DNA from: DASWHX01 sp036397995
Lineage (GTDB): Bacteria; Bacteroidota; Bacteroidia; Cytophagales; Cyclobacteriaceae
Direction of reading: 5' to 3'
Length of the DNA: 8,720 bases
NCBI GenBank assembly: GCA_036397995.1
Contig: DASWHX010000250.1
Location: 1-8,720 of the forward strand
Below the pieces are notes generated by a model, which did not search any database, was not told the DNA's origin, and saw nothing but the letters and a program-made list of their open reading frames with translations. Below are positions 1 to 6,308 of the stretch, piece after piece. Numbering within the stretch: the stretch's first letter is position 1; every line of letters begins with the position of its first letter. The position numbers were made by a program, and so were the translations under genes.

Positions 1-63
1 AGACTTGCTTTTACCTGACCCTATGGGTTAGTTTTCTAAAAATAAATTATAACTAATTGATAT

Positions 64-1602
64 TCAACTTGATTTAAGCATAAGTTGAAATGCCTCTTTT
101 CGATTGCCCACACCCATTTTGGAGTAGGTATTTCTTAGGTGAAATTTAACCGTACTCACTGAAATGAAGAGTGCATCAGCAATTTCAACATTGGTTTTAC
201 CCCCCAGGCTCAATTTAAGCGCATCGAATTCGCGCCCTGTAAGGTGAGTGTTCAACTTATTGTTAAGTTCATCAAACTCCAAAGCCACAGCCAGCTCTGC
301 AGGACTTGAATGCAATTCCATAAAGCGCTTTTTCAATGCTTCTATTTGTAGGTCTTGCGCTTCTTTTTCAGCAAGCTGCTTTTTATGCCTTAGTGTGAAA
401 AAAACAATCAGCAAAATTACCGTGAGCAAACCACCCACCGCCATTGCTATATTAGCATTTCTGGATATGGCCAGGTTGGCAACATTCAGATCATTTTCAA
501 GGGATAGCCTTACTATTTCAGCTTCTTTCTTTTGTGTTTCATATTTAGTTTCTAACTCGGCTATTCGAGACTTTATTTCCACATTCGCTATGGAGTCTTT
601 TATATCCAAACTTTTATTTCTGTAGTTTAAGGCTAGCTGCCAATCATTTCTTTTTACAGCTATTTCATAAAGTAAATCATAGGCCGATTGTCGATGCTTC
701 GCCATTCCGTTACGGATCGTTTCATCTATCACCTCCAAGGCAAGGGCCTCTGTAAATGCTAATTTATCAAGCTGTAAATAATTTTTTGCAATAAAGATTT
801 TAGTGTGAATAACTTCTTCCTGGTTTTTTATCAATGATGCCAGCTTAAAAGCTTCCTGGTAATGCTGTAATGAATTTTCAAATTGTAATCTTTTGTTATA
901 TACTAAACCCAATGTATTTTCCACATAAAGCATAGTGGTGGTGTCTTTCAAATGCTGCAGTAAATTGCTGGAGACTTTTAAATATTCAATGCATGTAATT
1001 AAACTATCCATTGCCTGATAGGTGAGTGCCAGTCTAAGGTTATTGTAAGCTAAACCCGAAGAATCATTGAGCTGCTCTGATATCTTCAGGGCTTGTCGAG
1101 TGTGGCGCAAGGCACCTTCATAATCTCCCAACTGATAAAAAATGCCACCTGAATTACCAAGAATTTTACGAACCGCTACGAGATACTTCTTATCTTTTTT
1201 GTTTTCTCCAATTGCCAATCCTTTTTGAAATGCATCGAGAGCCTCTTCGTACTTACTCAGGCCCATCAGAACCAGTCCTTCAGTGTTGTAGATTTTAATA
1301 AGTTGCAAATCATTGGTCAATTGCTTACTAATGCTCTCGGCCTGATCTAAGAAATAGAAAGACGAATCTGCATTGCCCAACTGACCATGGGCAACACCTT
1401 TGGCAATATAATACTCTAGTTTTGTTGAATCATCCGCGCTGTTTATTAATTCACCAACCTTATTTAGAAATACGAGCCCATCTTCAGGATTTTGTGCTTC
1501 AAAAGCTTTTTTTAGTGCATCTTCAACTTTGGAATTGCTACTTTGGGAATAGCTGGTTAAACACAACATTAACAGGTAAATCAAAAGAGGTACTTGTTTC
1601 AA
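64..1602 (-). CDS. TPR sensor with C-terminal LuxR-type HTH (one-component membrane regulator)
   Basis: A 512-residue protein. Residues 1-22 look like a signal peptide or anchor (MKQVPLLIYLLMLCLTSYSQ). Residues about 60-335 are helical TPR-like repeats, for example GLSKYEEALDAFQKGLAIG and QLGDYEGALRHTRQALKI. A charged coiled-coil-like stretch (340-372) leads to one membrane span (about 384-404), a second charged helix (406-430), and a LuxR/GerE winged HTH at 452-510 (LTGREFDAL, GKTNVEIADALFISVSTVKFHLRN). The expected topology puts the TPR domain in the periplasm and the HTH in the cytoplasm, so an outside signal could control DNA binding directly; this is inferred from the family architecture. 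The start codon is TTG: no in-frame ATG or GTG lies nearby upstream, and this start keeps the signal peptide. The target genes and ligand are not visible. No strong terminator is seen in bases 1-63. Confidence 0.9.
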   Translation of the reverse strand: MKQVPLLIYLLMLCLTSYSQSSNSKVEDALKKAFEAQNPEDGLVFLNKVGELINSADDSTKLEYYIAKGVAHGQLGNADSSFYFLDQAESISKQLTNDLQLIKIYNTEGLVLMGLSKYEEALDAFQKGLAIGENKKDKKYLVAVRKILGNSGGIFYQLGDYEGALRHTRQALKISEQLNDSSGLAYNNLRLALTYQAMDSLITCIEYLKVSSNLLQHLKDTTTMLYVENTLGLVYNKRLQFENSLQHYQEAFKLASLIKNQEEVIHTKIFIAKNYLQLDKLAFTEALALEVIDETIRNGMAKHRQSAYDLLYEIAVKRNDWQLALNYRNKSLDIKDSIANVEIKSRIAELETKYETQKKEAEIVRLSLENDLNVANLAISRNANIAMAVGGLLTVILLIVFFTLRHKKQLAEKEAQDLQIEALKKRFMELHSSPAELAVALEFDELNNKLNTHLTGREFDALKLSLGGKTNVEIADALFISVSTVKFHLRNTYSKMGVGNRKEAFQLMLKSS

Positions 1603-1645
1603 AATTGGCTTGTTGATTGTTGTAAATGCTAATATAATAGGGTTT

Positions 1646-1676
1646 AGGTAGTATTGAAATTGAATGAGGTAGTATT
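1646..1676 (-). promoter_or_regulatory. Direct repeat upstream of the TPR-LuxR gene, possible operator
   Basis: The 10-mer AGGTAGTATT occurs at 1646-1655 and again at 1667-1676, exactly 21 bp apart, about two DNA helix turns. The copies lie 44-74 bp upstream of the TTG start of the TPR-LuxR gene, where they read AATACTACCT on the coding strand. Same-face spacing in a promoter-proximal position suits a tandem regulator site, possibly for autoregulation. That role is inference; no clear TAnnTTTG box is seen here. Confidence 0.35.
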
Positions 1677-1729
1677 AATATGTCCATAAGAGAAAACAGC
1701 CTGAATTCTTATCCAATCGCATGCCGGAA

Positions 1730-1847
1730 GCAGTGAAGCAGTGAAGCAGGGAAGCAGGGAAGCAGTGAAGCAGTGAAGCAGTGAGGCAGTGAAGCAGGGA
1801 AGCAGTGAGGCAGTGAAGCAGTGAGCAGTGAGCAGTGAAACAGAAGG
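1730..1847. repeat. GCAGTGAA octamer tandem array 1
   Basis: Twelve octamer-type units run from 1730. The first eleven are full 8-mers and vary only at position 5 (GCAGGGAA) or position 8 (GCAGTGAG). From 1818 two 7-bp units (GCAGTGA) follow, then one octamer and a degenerate copy (ACAGAAGG). The array lies between two minus-strand genes and is not part of either. It has no spacers and so is not CRISPR. The same unit, in the same orientation, forms array 2 at 3535-3678. The rest of the 1603-1934 gap holds the direct repeat at 1646-1676 and nothing else recognisable. Confidence 0.95.
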
Positions 1848-1926
1848 AGGGTCAGGGTGGTTTTACGCACCCACTAAGGAACGGGTATCGTTGCTTGTCT
1901 GTATCAACTAAGCACTGGCATTTTAA

Positions 1927-1942
1927 ACTCTTAACTAAGAGT
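1927..1942 (-). terminator. Inverted repeat across the stop codon of the DUF6600-like gene, weak terminator candidate
   Basis: ACTCTTA (1927-1933) and TAAGAGT (1936-1942) form a perfect 7-bp inverted repeat with a 2-bp centre, overlapping the stop codon at 1935-1937. On the minus strand it is followed by TTTAAAATG, only a short T run. It could be a weak intrinsic terminator. The AT-rich stem and poor T tract keep confidence low. Confidence 0.35.
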
Positions 1943-2906
1943 ACTCATGCCCTTTATTTCCCCCTTTTTTCCCCTTTTTCTTGGCAGGTTTCTCTTGATT
2001 ACCCTTGCCTTTGGCTGGAGATTGCTTTCCCTGCTGCGAATTAACTTTCGGTCGTTCATTCACAGGCTTTACATTTTTCAAATTTTCAATTTTAGCCGGG
2101 GCTGATTTTTGTCCGGAATTCCCATTACGCTGTACAGCAGGTTTATAAATTCTCAGTTGATCTCCCTTTAGCATTTGGCCAGGTTGAGTTGCTTCCTGAA
2201 TAGCGACTTGTCTTACCGGTCTGCCGGTTACACGCTGAACATCATTCCTGTCAGGACCCGCTATGTAAGTTTTATTATTTTGTGTGTTAGTTCTGGTATT
2301 CTGTATAACTGTTGTGTTATTGATAATGGTGGTATTGCTGGTGCGATTAACGGTGTAGGAATACACATTCGACCTTCCTATGTCCCCGTTACGAACAAAG
2401 ATCCAGCGATCATGATGCACCTGATGATTTCCGCCTAACACTATACTTATATTGATGCCTGGTTCGAGGGGTGCCCATCCGTAAAAATCGCCTCCGCCTC
2501 TCCATACCACCCAAGCCGGGCCCCATTCTGTATCCGGTACCCATATCCATCCGTAATAATTATCAAACAACCATCGGCCGTAGTGAAAGGGCGCCCATCC
2601 CCAACTATAATTAGAATACCATGTCCAACCTATATTGGTAAACACCCAATGACCTTCCGAAGCATAGGGGAAAAAATCCGGTCCGGCACTAGGTATCCAA
2701 ACATATCCGTAATTATTATATGATACCCAAGTACCATAGGGACTTAATTGATCATAGAAAACTTGTAAACTTATTTGTACTTGTTGTGGACTTGTTCCAT
2801 AGCCCATGGGTCGTGGGCCAGGTGCGTTTGGTGTCGAGTAGGATGCTATGCAAGCTGTCGTATTTAGTAGAATCAACATTGCCAACCCTTGTGTGAAGCT
2901 TTTCAT
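1935..2906 (-). CDS. DUF6600-like exported, tryptophan/tyrosine-rich protein
   Basis: A 323-residue protein starting with an export signal (MKSFTQGLAMLILLNTTACIAS). Cys19 could be a lipoprotein cysteine, but TTAC is a poor lipobox because Thr replaces the usual aliphatic residue at -3. Residues 48-148 hold repeated aromatic motifs: FYDQLSPYGTWV, YGYVWIPSAGPDF, GWTWYSNYSWGWAPFHYGRW, YYGWIWVPDTEWGPAWVVWR and YGWAPL. This is the hallmark of DUF6600-type proteins, which have no established function. An Asn/Thr-rich linker follows (about 185-215), then a strongly basic Lys/Gly/Gln-rich tail (about 270-318). The tail might bind envelope polyanions, which is inference. The gene stands alone: a 273-bp divergent gap lies upstream and octamer array 1 downstream. 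The start is an ATG at 2904-2906. Confidence 0.88.
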   Translation of the reverse strand: MKSFTQGLAMLILLNTTACIASYSTPNAPGPRPMGYGTSPQQVQISLQVFYDQLSPYGTWVSYNNYGYVWIPSAGPDFFPYASEGHWVFTNIGWTWYSNYSWGWAPFHYGRWLFDNYYGWIWVPDTEWGPAWVVWRGGGDFYGWAPLEPGINISIVLGGNHQVHHDRWIFVRNGDIGRSNVYSYTVNRTSNTTIINNTTVIQNTRTNTQNNKTYIAGPDRNDVQRVTGRPVRQVAIQEATQPGQMLKGDQLRIYKPAVQRNGNSGQKSAPAKIENLKNVKPVNERPKVNSQQGKQSPAKGKGNQEKPAKKKGKKGGNKGHEYS

Positions 2907-3179
2907 TGGTGTATCGGTTTAATATATATAGGTTATAGTCTTTGAAAATTTCCAGTTTGGAATAAACGGTTTAAAATTTTCGATATGACCTTACAAAGTT
3001 GAGTTCTTTGTTATTGATTTATGTTACACATTAGTGCAAATGACTTACATATTTCATACATTTGTTGTTGTGATGGTTTCCATGAATGCCATTTTAATAA
3101 GCATTTACTACAATTAACCTATTTAATACGTATACTTAAGGAAAGTATATTCGGTGATAAGAGAAAGCATATTTGACTG
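2907..3179. other. Divergent intergenic region, no clear element
   Basis: This AT-rich gap separates the minus-strand DUF6600-like gene from the plus-strand AraC-type remnant and should hold both promoters. I looked for TAnnTTTG boxes on both strands and found no convincing one with a partner TTTG at the right distance. No small ORF, RNA gene or strong inverted repeat was recognised. Confidence 0.5.
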
Positions 3180-3557
3180 GTGGTCCCTGGTAATTATGCT
3201 GGGATTGTACAGGGTTTGATAGTGATGAGTATTTTGCTTTTCAGCAAAAGAAAAAATACAGCCGCACAATTACTTGCTTTTTTAGTCCTCGTCCTGATTT
3301 GGCATCATTTGCAAAGTATCTCCATTTACCTTGGCTTTATTAAAGTATTCCCGCATTTCTATGGGGCGGATCTTGGGTCTCTGTTTCTTATTGGCCCGTT
3401 GTTCTTGTTCTTGTTCTATGTACGGTATCAAATGAAGGAAAAAACCAGACCTTTAAAATTGAATGACTGGATACATTTCCTGCCCTTTGCAATTGCAATA
3501 ATTGTTCATCCGGTAATTTTTCAGGGAACGGCGACCAGTGAAATAGTGAAGCAGTGA
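3180..3557 (+). pseudogene. AraC-family regulator with membrane N-terminus, truncated by an octamer array
   Basis: The 125-residue reading frame contains about four hydrophobic spans (around 4-22, 28-51, 64-82 and 97-114). Its pattern, YAGIVQGLIVMSILLFSKR, then LIGPLFLFLFYVRYQMKE and WIHFLPFAI, is typical of the N-terminal sensor of Bacteroidota AraC-type regulators. Those proteins are usually some 350 residues long and end in a cytoplasmic AraC HTH. Here native-looking sequence ends at about residue 118. The frame runs into the GCAGTGAA array at 3535 and stops within it (…EIVKQ). No AraC HTH is found on the far side of the array. The start is uncertain: GTG at 3180 directly follows an in-frame TGA (3174-3176), and the first in-frame ATG is codon 17 or so, inside the first membrane span. 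I read it as a broken gene; a short membrane protein is a less likely alternative. Confidence 0.72.
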
Positions 3558-3678
3558 AACAGTGAAACAGTGAAGCAGTGAAGCAGTGAAGCAGTGAAAC
3601 AGTGAAAAAGTGAATCAGTGAAACAGTGAAACAGTGAAGCAGTGAAGCAGTGAAGCAGTGAAGCAGTGAAGCAGTGAG
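3535..3678. repeat. GCAGTGAA octamer tandem array 2
   Basis: Eighteen perfectly phased 8-bp units run from 3535 to 3678. Variation is nearly confined to positions 1 and 2 (GC, AC, CC, AT, AA, TC before AGTGAA), and the last unit ends in G. Degenerate copies (GCAATGAA, CAGTGAG) continue to about 3699. Array 1 varies at positions 5 and 8 instead, so the two arrays have diversified or been homogenised separately. The array starts inside the AraC-type remnant and ends about 80 bp before the CreD cassette. On the plus strand the unit puts a TGA in all three frames; the minus strand is open in every frame, which creates a spurious ORF (3521-3703). Confidence 0.95.
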
Positions 3679-3733
3679 TATTTAGCAATGAACAGTGAGG
3701 CAAGGATTTTCTCCTGTTTTTTTAGCAGTTATC

Positions 3734-3764
3734 TTGCAAAGTAACAAATTTACCTTTTACTTTG
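3734..3764 (+). promoter_or_regulatory. Putative promoter of the CreD cassette
   Basis: TTG at 3734-3736 is followed, after 20 bp, by TTACTTTG at 3757-3764. That box differs by one base from the Bacteroidota -7 consensus TAnnTTTG, and the spacing suits the usual 19-21 bp to the -33 TTTG. The predicted start point is near 3768, giving a leader of about 15 nt before the ATG at 3783. The box overlaps the left arm of the palindrome at 3759-3780, so a bound regulator would block it. Confidence 0.4.
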
Positions 3765-3780
3765 TATTTCAAAGTACTTT
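3759..3780. promoter_or_regulatory. Operator-like palindrome 1 (ACTTTG-N5-CAAAGT)
   Basis: ACTTTG (3759-3764) and CAAAGT (3770-3775) are perfect inverted arms around TATTT, followed by ACTTT, so that AAAGTACTTT (3771-3780) is itself palindromic. The 22-bp block matches the one before creD (4705-4726) at 21 of 22 positions. A further half-site, TTGCAAAGTA, lies at 3734-3743. The likely ligand is the winged-helix protein encoded in the same operon (4397-4687). Confidence 0.65.
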
Positions 3781-3782
3781 TT

Positions 3783-4400
3783 ATGAGTAAAGATAAATAT
3801 ATCCAGGACCTAAGGGAAATCAAGGAAATAATGAGCCGGTCGTCCCGGTTTATTTCGCTGAGTGGGCTTTCGGGGGTTTCAGCCGGGGTTTTTGCATTAA
3901 TGGGGGCTTATATGGCCTATAAGACGGTTTACACCAACAATGATTATTCAACATACGGACAAGCCATCTTGACTTCGGAAAACCTGACAACGCTACTTTT
4001 GATTGCTATGGTGACACTTGTTCTTTCTATTGGTATAGGGATTTATTTTACAACGAAAGAAACCAAGAAGCAAAATCAGAAAATCTGGGATCATCAAACA
4101 AAGAGACTTTTAATCAACCTTGCAATTCCTCTCATTACAGGTGGCATACTTTGTCTTATGCTACTCTTAAGAGGTTATGTCGGAATCGTAGCTCCGTTAA
4201 CCCTGATATTCTATGGTTTGGCGCTGGTAAATGCAAGTAAATATACTCTTAGTGAAATCCGAAGCTTGGGACTAGCTGAAATTGTGTTGGGATTAATATC
4301 CATGCAATTTATTGGCTTTGGATTATTGTTTTGGTCAGTTGGGTTTGGTGTACTGCATATCGTGTATGGGGCGGCCATGCAAATGAGGTATAAATCGTGA
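3783..4400 (+). CDS. Six-TM membrane protein of the CreD cassette, function unknown
   Basis: A 205-residue protein with an N-terminal amphipathic, charged stretch (MSKDKYIQDLREIKEIMSRS). Hydrophobic spans follow at about 23-46, 68-89, 109-129 and 132-151, with a long segment (161-197) that can form two more. A basic loop (TKETKKQNQKIWDHQTKR) separates spans 2 and 3. I chose the ATG at 3783: a TTG at 3762 would extend the frame by seven codons, but it lies inside the operator palindrome and downstream-of-promoter logic argues against it. The stop overlaps the start of the winged-helix gene (GTGA), indicating translational coupling. A membrane protein followed by a small winged-helix regulator and CreD is an arrangement I recognise from Bacteroidota. 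The role of this protein is not known to me; it may work with CreD in the envelope or modulate the regulator. Confidence 0.85.
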   Translation: MSKDKYIQDLREIKEIMSRSSRFISLSGLSGVSAGVFALMGAYMAYKTVYTNNDYSTYGQAILTSENLTTLLLIAMVTLVLSIGIGIYFTTKETKKQNQKIWDHQTKRLLINLAIPLITGGILCLMLLLRGYVGIVAPLTLIFYGLALVNASKYTLSEIRSLGLAEIVLGLISMQFIGFGLLFWSVGFGVLHIVYGAAMQMRYKS

Positions 4401-4687
4401 AGAAACTGTTAAGAGATCTTGATAAGGCGTTTGAAAATAAGATTCGACTTGGCATAATGTCAGCATTGATTGTGAACGAATATCTTGATTTTAATTCATT
4501 AAAGGATTTGCTGGATGTGACTGATGGCAACCTGGCCAGTCACCTTAAACTCCTGGAGAATAACAAATATGTAAAATTTAGAAAGGAATTCCTGAACCGA
4601 AAGCCTAATACCAAATATTCTTTGACGAGCAAAGGAAGGGAGGCATTCATGAAACACATCAGGGCCATTGAACAACTTCTTAATTAA
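4397..4687 (+). CDS. Small winged-helix transcriptional regulator (ArsR/MarR-like, HTH_34 type)
   Basis: The protein is 96 residues and is almost entirely one winged-helix domain. Residues 14-30 form the first helix (NKIRLGIMSALIVNEYL). DFNSLKDLLDVTDGNLASHLKLLE (31-54) is the helix-turn-helix, with GNLASHLKLLE as the recognition helix. KYVKFRKEFLNRKPNTKYSLTSKGREAF (57-84) is the wing and last helix. Its length and LTSKGREAF ending are typical of HTH_34-type regulators found beside membrane proteins. The start is GTG at 4397, overlapping the upstream stop by four bases, so production is tied to the membrane protein. No metal- or ligand-binding cysteines are present. The paired palindromes before the operon and before creD make it the natural candidate repressor of both (inference). 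Confidence 0.9.
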   Translation: MKKLLRDLDKAFENKIRLGIMSALIVNEYLDFNSLKDLLDVTDGNLASHLKLLENNKYVKFRKEFLNRKPNTKYSLTSKGREAFMKHIRAIEQLLN

Positions 4688-4704
4688 AAAATTTTTAACT
4701 ATAA

Positions 4705-4726
4705 ACTTTGTATTGCAAAGTACTTT
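4705..4726. promoter_or_regulatory. Operator-like palindrome 2, upstream of creD
   Basis: ACTTTG (4705-4710), spacer TATTG and CAAAGT (4716-4721) are followed by ACTTT. It is identical to palindrome 1 except for one spacer base (G for T). It lies in the 54-bp gap between the winged-helix gene and creD, ending 15 bp before the creD ATG. TAAACTTTG at its left edge resembles a -7 box with one extra base, so creD may have its own regulated promoter in addition to read-through. Confidence 0.62.
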
Positions 4727-4741
4727 CAATAAATAATATTT

Positions 4742-6082
4742 ATGGATACATCTGAAACATTCATCGACAAATTAAGTAACTGGATTAAGAATTCAGTAAT
4801 ACTTAAGATGACAACTATTGCCATTATGGTGTTGTTATTATTGATACCGACATCCATGATTGAGTCTGTTATTAGTGAACGGGAACAACTAAGGGCTCAG
4901 GCAACGAACGAGGTCAGTTCCAAGTGGGCCGGAAGCCAGCAAATAATGGGGCCCATTTTAACAATACCATTGACATATGAGTATGTGCAGGATGAAAAGT
5001 TGGTTAGCTTGGTTAAGCTTTGGTATTTATTGCCTATGGAATTAAGAATTAAAGGAGAGTTAAATCCCCGGAAATTAAGAAGAGGTATTTACGAGGTAGT
5101 AGTGTACGAATCAAATCTTGTGATATCCGGGAGCTTTGATAAAATCCAGATGCCGAACCAAACAAATCTTAAAGAGATAGCATATGATCAAGCATTTCTT
5201 ACCATCGGAATCTCTGATTTGAAAGGAATAAAGAAGCCAATTAATATCAAATTGAATGAAAAAACTCTTACCGTTGAACCAGGTTCCAGGATATCCGACT
5301 TAGTTTATTCCGGAGTTACTGTGGATTTTCCGGATATTGAAAACCTGTTTAAGCAAAATGCGGATTTTCAATTTTCCTTGGACCTGCAAGGGAGTAAAGA
5401 CCTTTCATTTATTCCCATTGGAAGTACCACAGAAGTTGAAATTGCCAGCAGTTGGGAATCGCCAAGTTTTAGTGGCAACTTTTTACCTGACTCCCGGGAG
5501 GTGACTACTGATGGTTTTAAAGCCAGCTGGCTGATTCTCCAACTGAATCGTAATTTTCCGCAGTCATGGATTGGAGATGATCTATCTAAAAAAATGGAGG
5601 CCGCCTCATTCGGCGTTGATCTAATTCTTCCACTGGATGACTATCAGAAATCAATGAGGTCGGTGAAATATGCTATAATGACCATCACCCTCACATTTCT
5701 GATTTTCTTTCTGGTGGAGATATTGAATAAAAGGAAAATCCATCCATTTCAATATACACTTGTTGGTCTTGCTTTGTGTTTGTTTTATGTTTTACTGGTT
5801 TCGATATCGGAGCACTCGAACTTTAATTTTGCATATGGTATTTCTACTTTGGGAATTGTATCAATGGTTGCCCTTTATTCTTTAAGTATTTTTAAGAGAC
5901 GAAAATTAACTGTAATTCTGGTTACAACTTTAACCGGAATTTACGGGTTCCTGTTTGTTACCCTTCAATTATCAGAATATGCTTTGCTCATGGGCAGCCT
6001 GGGGCTAGCATTGATCTTAGGCGCAACGATGTATTTCACAAGGAACATTAATTGGTATAAATTGAATATAGAGACGGAATAA
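4742..6082 (+). CDS. creD: CreD-family inner membrane protein (cell envelope integrity)
   Basis: This 446-residue protein matches CreD (Cet, PF06123) along its whole length. It has one N-terminal span (about 22-42), then the motif GPILTIPLTYEY (70-81) opening a large beta-rich periplasmic region (to about 305). Near the end of that region are FLPDSREVTTDGFKASWLIL and NRNFPQSW (247-276) and FGVDLILPLDDYQKS (290-304). Spans follow at about 308-328, 335-355, 363-383, 389-408 and 410-432, including the family signature HPFQYTLVGLAL…SISEH (334-358). In Escherichia coli, creD belongs to the CreBC regulon and affects colicin E2 tolerance and envelope behaviour; its biochemical role is unresolved. 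No creB/creC is present here. Control seems to come from the neighbouring winged-helix protein. The ATG at 4742 is preceded by an AT-rich leader without a Shine-Dalgarno sequence. Confidence 0.95.
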   Translation: MDTSETFIDKLSNWIKNSVILKMTTIAIMVLLLLIPTSMIESVISEREQLRAQATNEVSSKWAGSQQIMGPILTIPLTYEYVQDEKLVSLVKLWYLLPMELRIKGELNPRKLRRGIYEVVVYESNLVISGSFDKIQMPNQTNLKEIAYDQAFLTIGISDLKGIKKPINIKLNEKTLTVEPGSRISDLVYSGVTVDFPDIENLFKQNADFQFSLDLQGSKDLSFIPIGSTTEVEIASSWESPSFSGNFLPDSREVTTDGFKASWLILQLNRNFPQSWIGDDLSKKMEAASFGVDLILPLDDYQKSMRSVKYAIMTITLTFLIFFLVEILNKRKIHPFQYTLVGLALCLFYVLLVSISEHSNFNFAYGISTLGIVSMVALYSLSIFKRRKLTVILVTTLTGIYGFLFVTLQLSEYALLMGSLGLALILGATMYFTRNINWYKLNIETE

Positions 6083-6094
6083 GAATTTCCAGAA

Positions 6095-6118
6095 CGCGGG
6101 GTTTAAAGAGATCCCGCG
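6095..6118 (+). other. GC-rich hairpin just after creD
   Basis: CGCGGG (6095-6100) pairs with CCCGCG (6113-6118), extended by a G-T pair, around a loop of about ten bases. It starts 13 bases after the creD stop codon. No T run follows, so it is not a classical intrinsic terminator; it may protect the transcript 3' end or form part of the GC-rich island described next. Confidence 0.5.
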
Positions 6119-6210
6119 CTGTGACGCAAGCCCCATGGAAAGCGATATAATTGAGCTCAGACCAGCGAGTCCGGAGCGGCCCATGCCCCGCCCAAGGCGG
6201 GGACACGCCT
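6119..6210. repeat. GC-rich structured intergenic island, possible interspersed element
   Basis: This block is markedly richer in G and C than its AT-rich flanks. It includes CCCATG twice (in GCCCCATGG and GGCCCATGCC), a TCCGGA palindrome, and a very stable hairpin, CCCCGCC (6186-6192), loop CAA, GGCGGGG (6196-6202). It has no ORF. It lies between two convergent genes, the usual place for REP-like elements. Whether it recurs elsewhere in the genome cannot be seen from one copy. Confidence 0.4.
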
Positions 6211-6250
6211 CAAATTAATTATTGCACAAATAATAGTTTAACTACCAGAC

Positions 6251-6279
6251 AAAAAAAGTGAGCGCTTTTTAACGCCCAC
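6251..6279 (-). terminator. Rho-independent terminator of yceI
   Basis: On the minus strand GTGGGCG pairs with CGCTCAC (one G-U pair) around an eight-base loop, followed directly by seven T residues. On the plus strand this reads as A7 (6251-6257), GTGAGCG (6258-6264) and CGCCCAC (6273-6279). It lies 30 bp downstream of the yceI stop codon and has the full form of an intrinsic terminator. Confidence 0.85.
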
Positions 6280-6308
6280 CTAAACTAAAATTTCTTAAGA
6301 TTTCATAA

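Noticed and set aside
248..625. Plus-strand open frame of 125 codons inside the TPR-LuxR gene
   Set aside because: It lies wholly antisense to a well-supported gene and shows Ser/Phe-rich shadow composition.
1730..1847. Octamer arrays as a CRISPR or CRISPR-like locus
   Set aside because: Units are 8 bp and directly adjacent, with no spacers and no cas genes nearby.
3521..3703. Minus-strand open frame of 60 codons rich in HCFTASLL repeats
   Set aside because: It is only the translation of the GCAGTGAA array, which has no stops on that strand in any frame; it has no other protein-like sequence.
3762..3782. TTG start seven codons upstream for the membrane protein
   Set aside because: It lies inside the conserved palindrome and before the inferred transcription start; the ATG at 3783 gives a normal charged N-terminus.
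3180..6082. Idea that the AraC remnant, arrays and CreD cassette form one new mobile or defence system
   Set aside because: No transposase, integrase, nuclease or other effector is present, and the CreD cassette has its own promoter and operators; adjacency alone does not support it.
6095..6118. Intrinsic terminator for creD
   Set aside because: The hairpin is strong but is followed by CTGTGACGC rather than T residues, so it was listed as a hairpin only.
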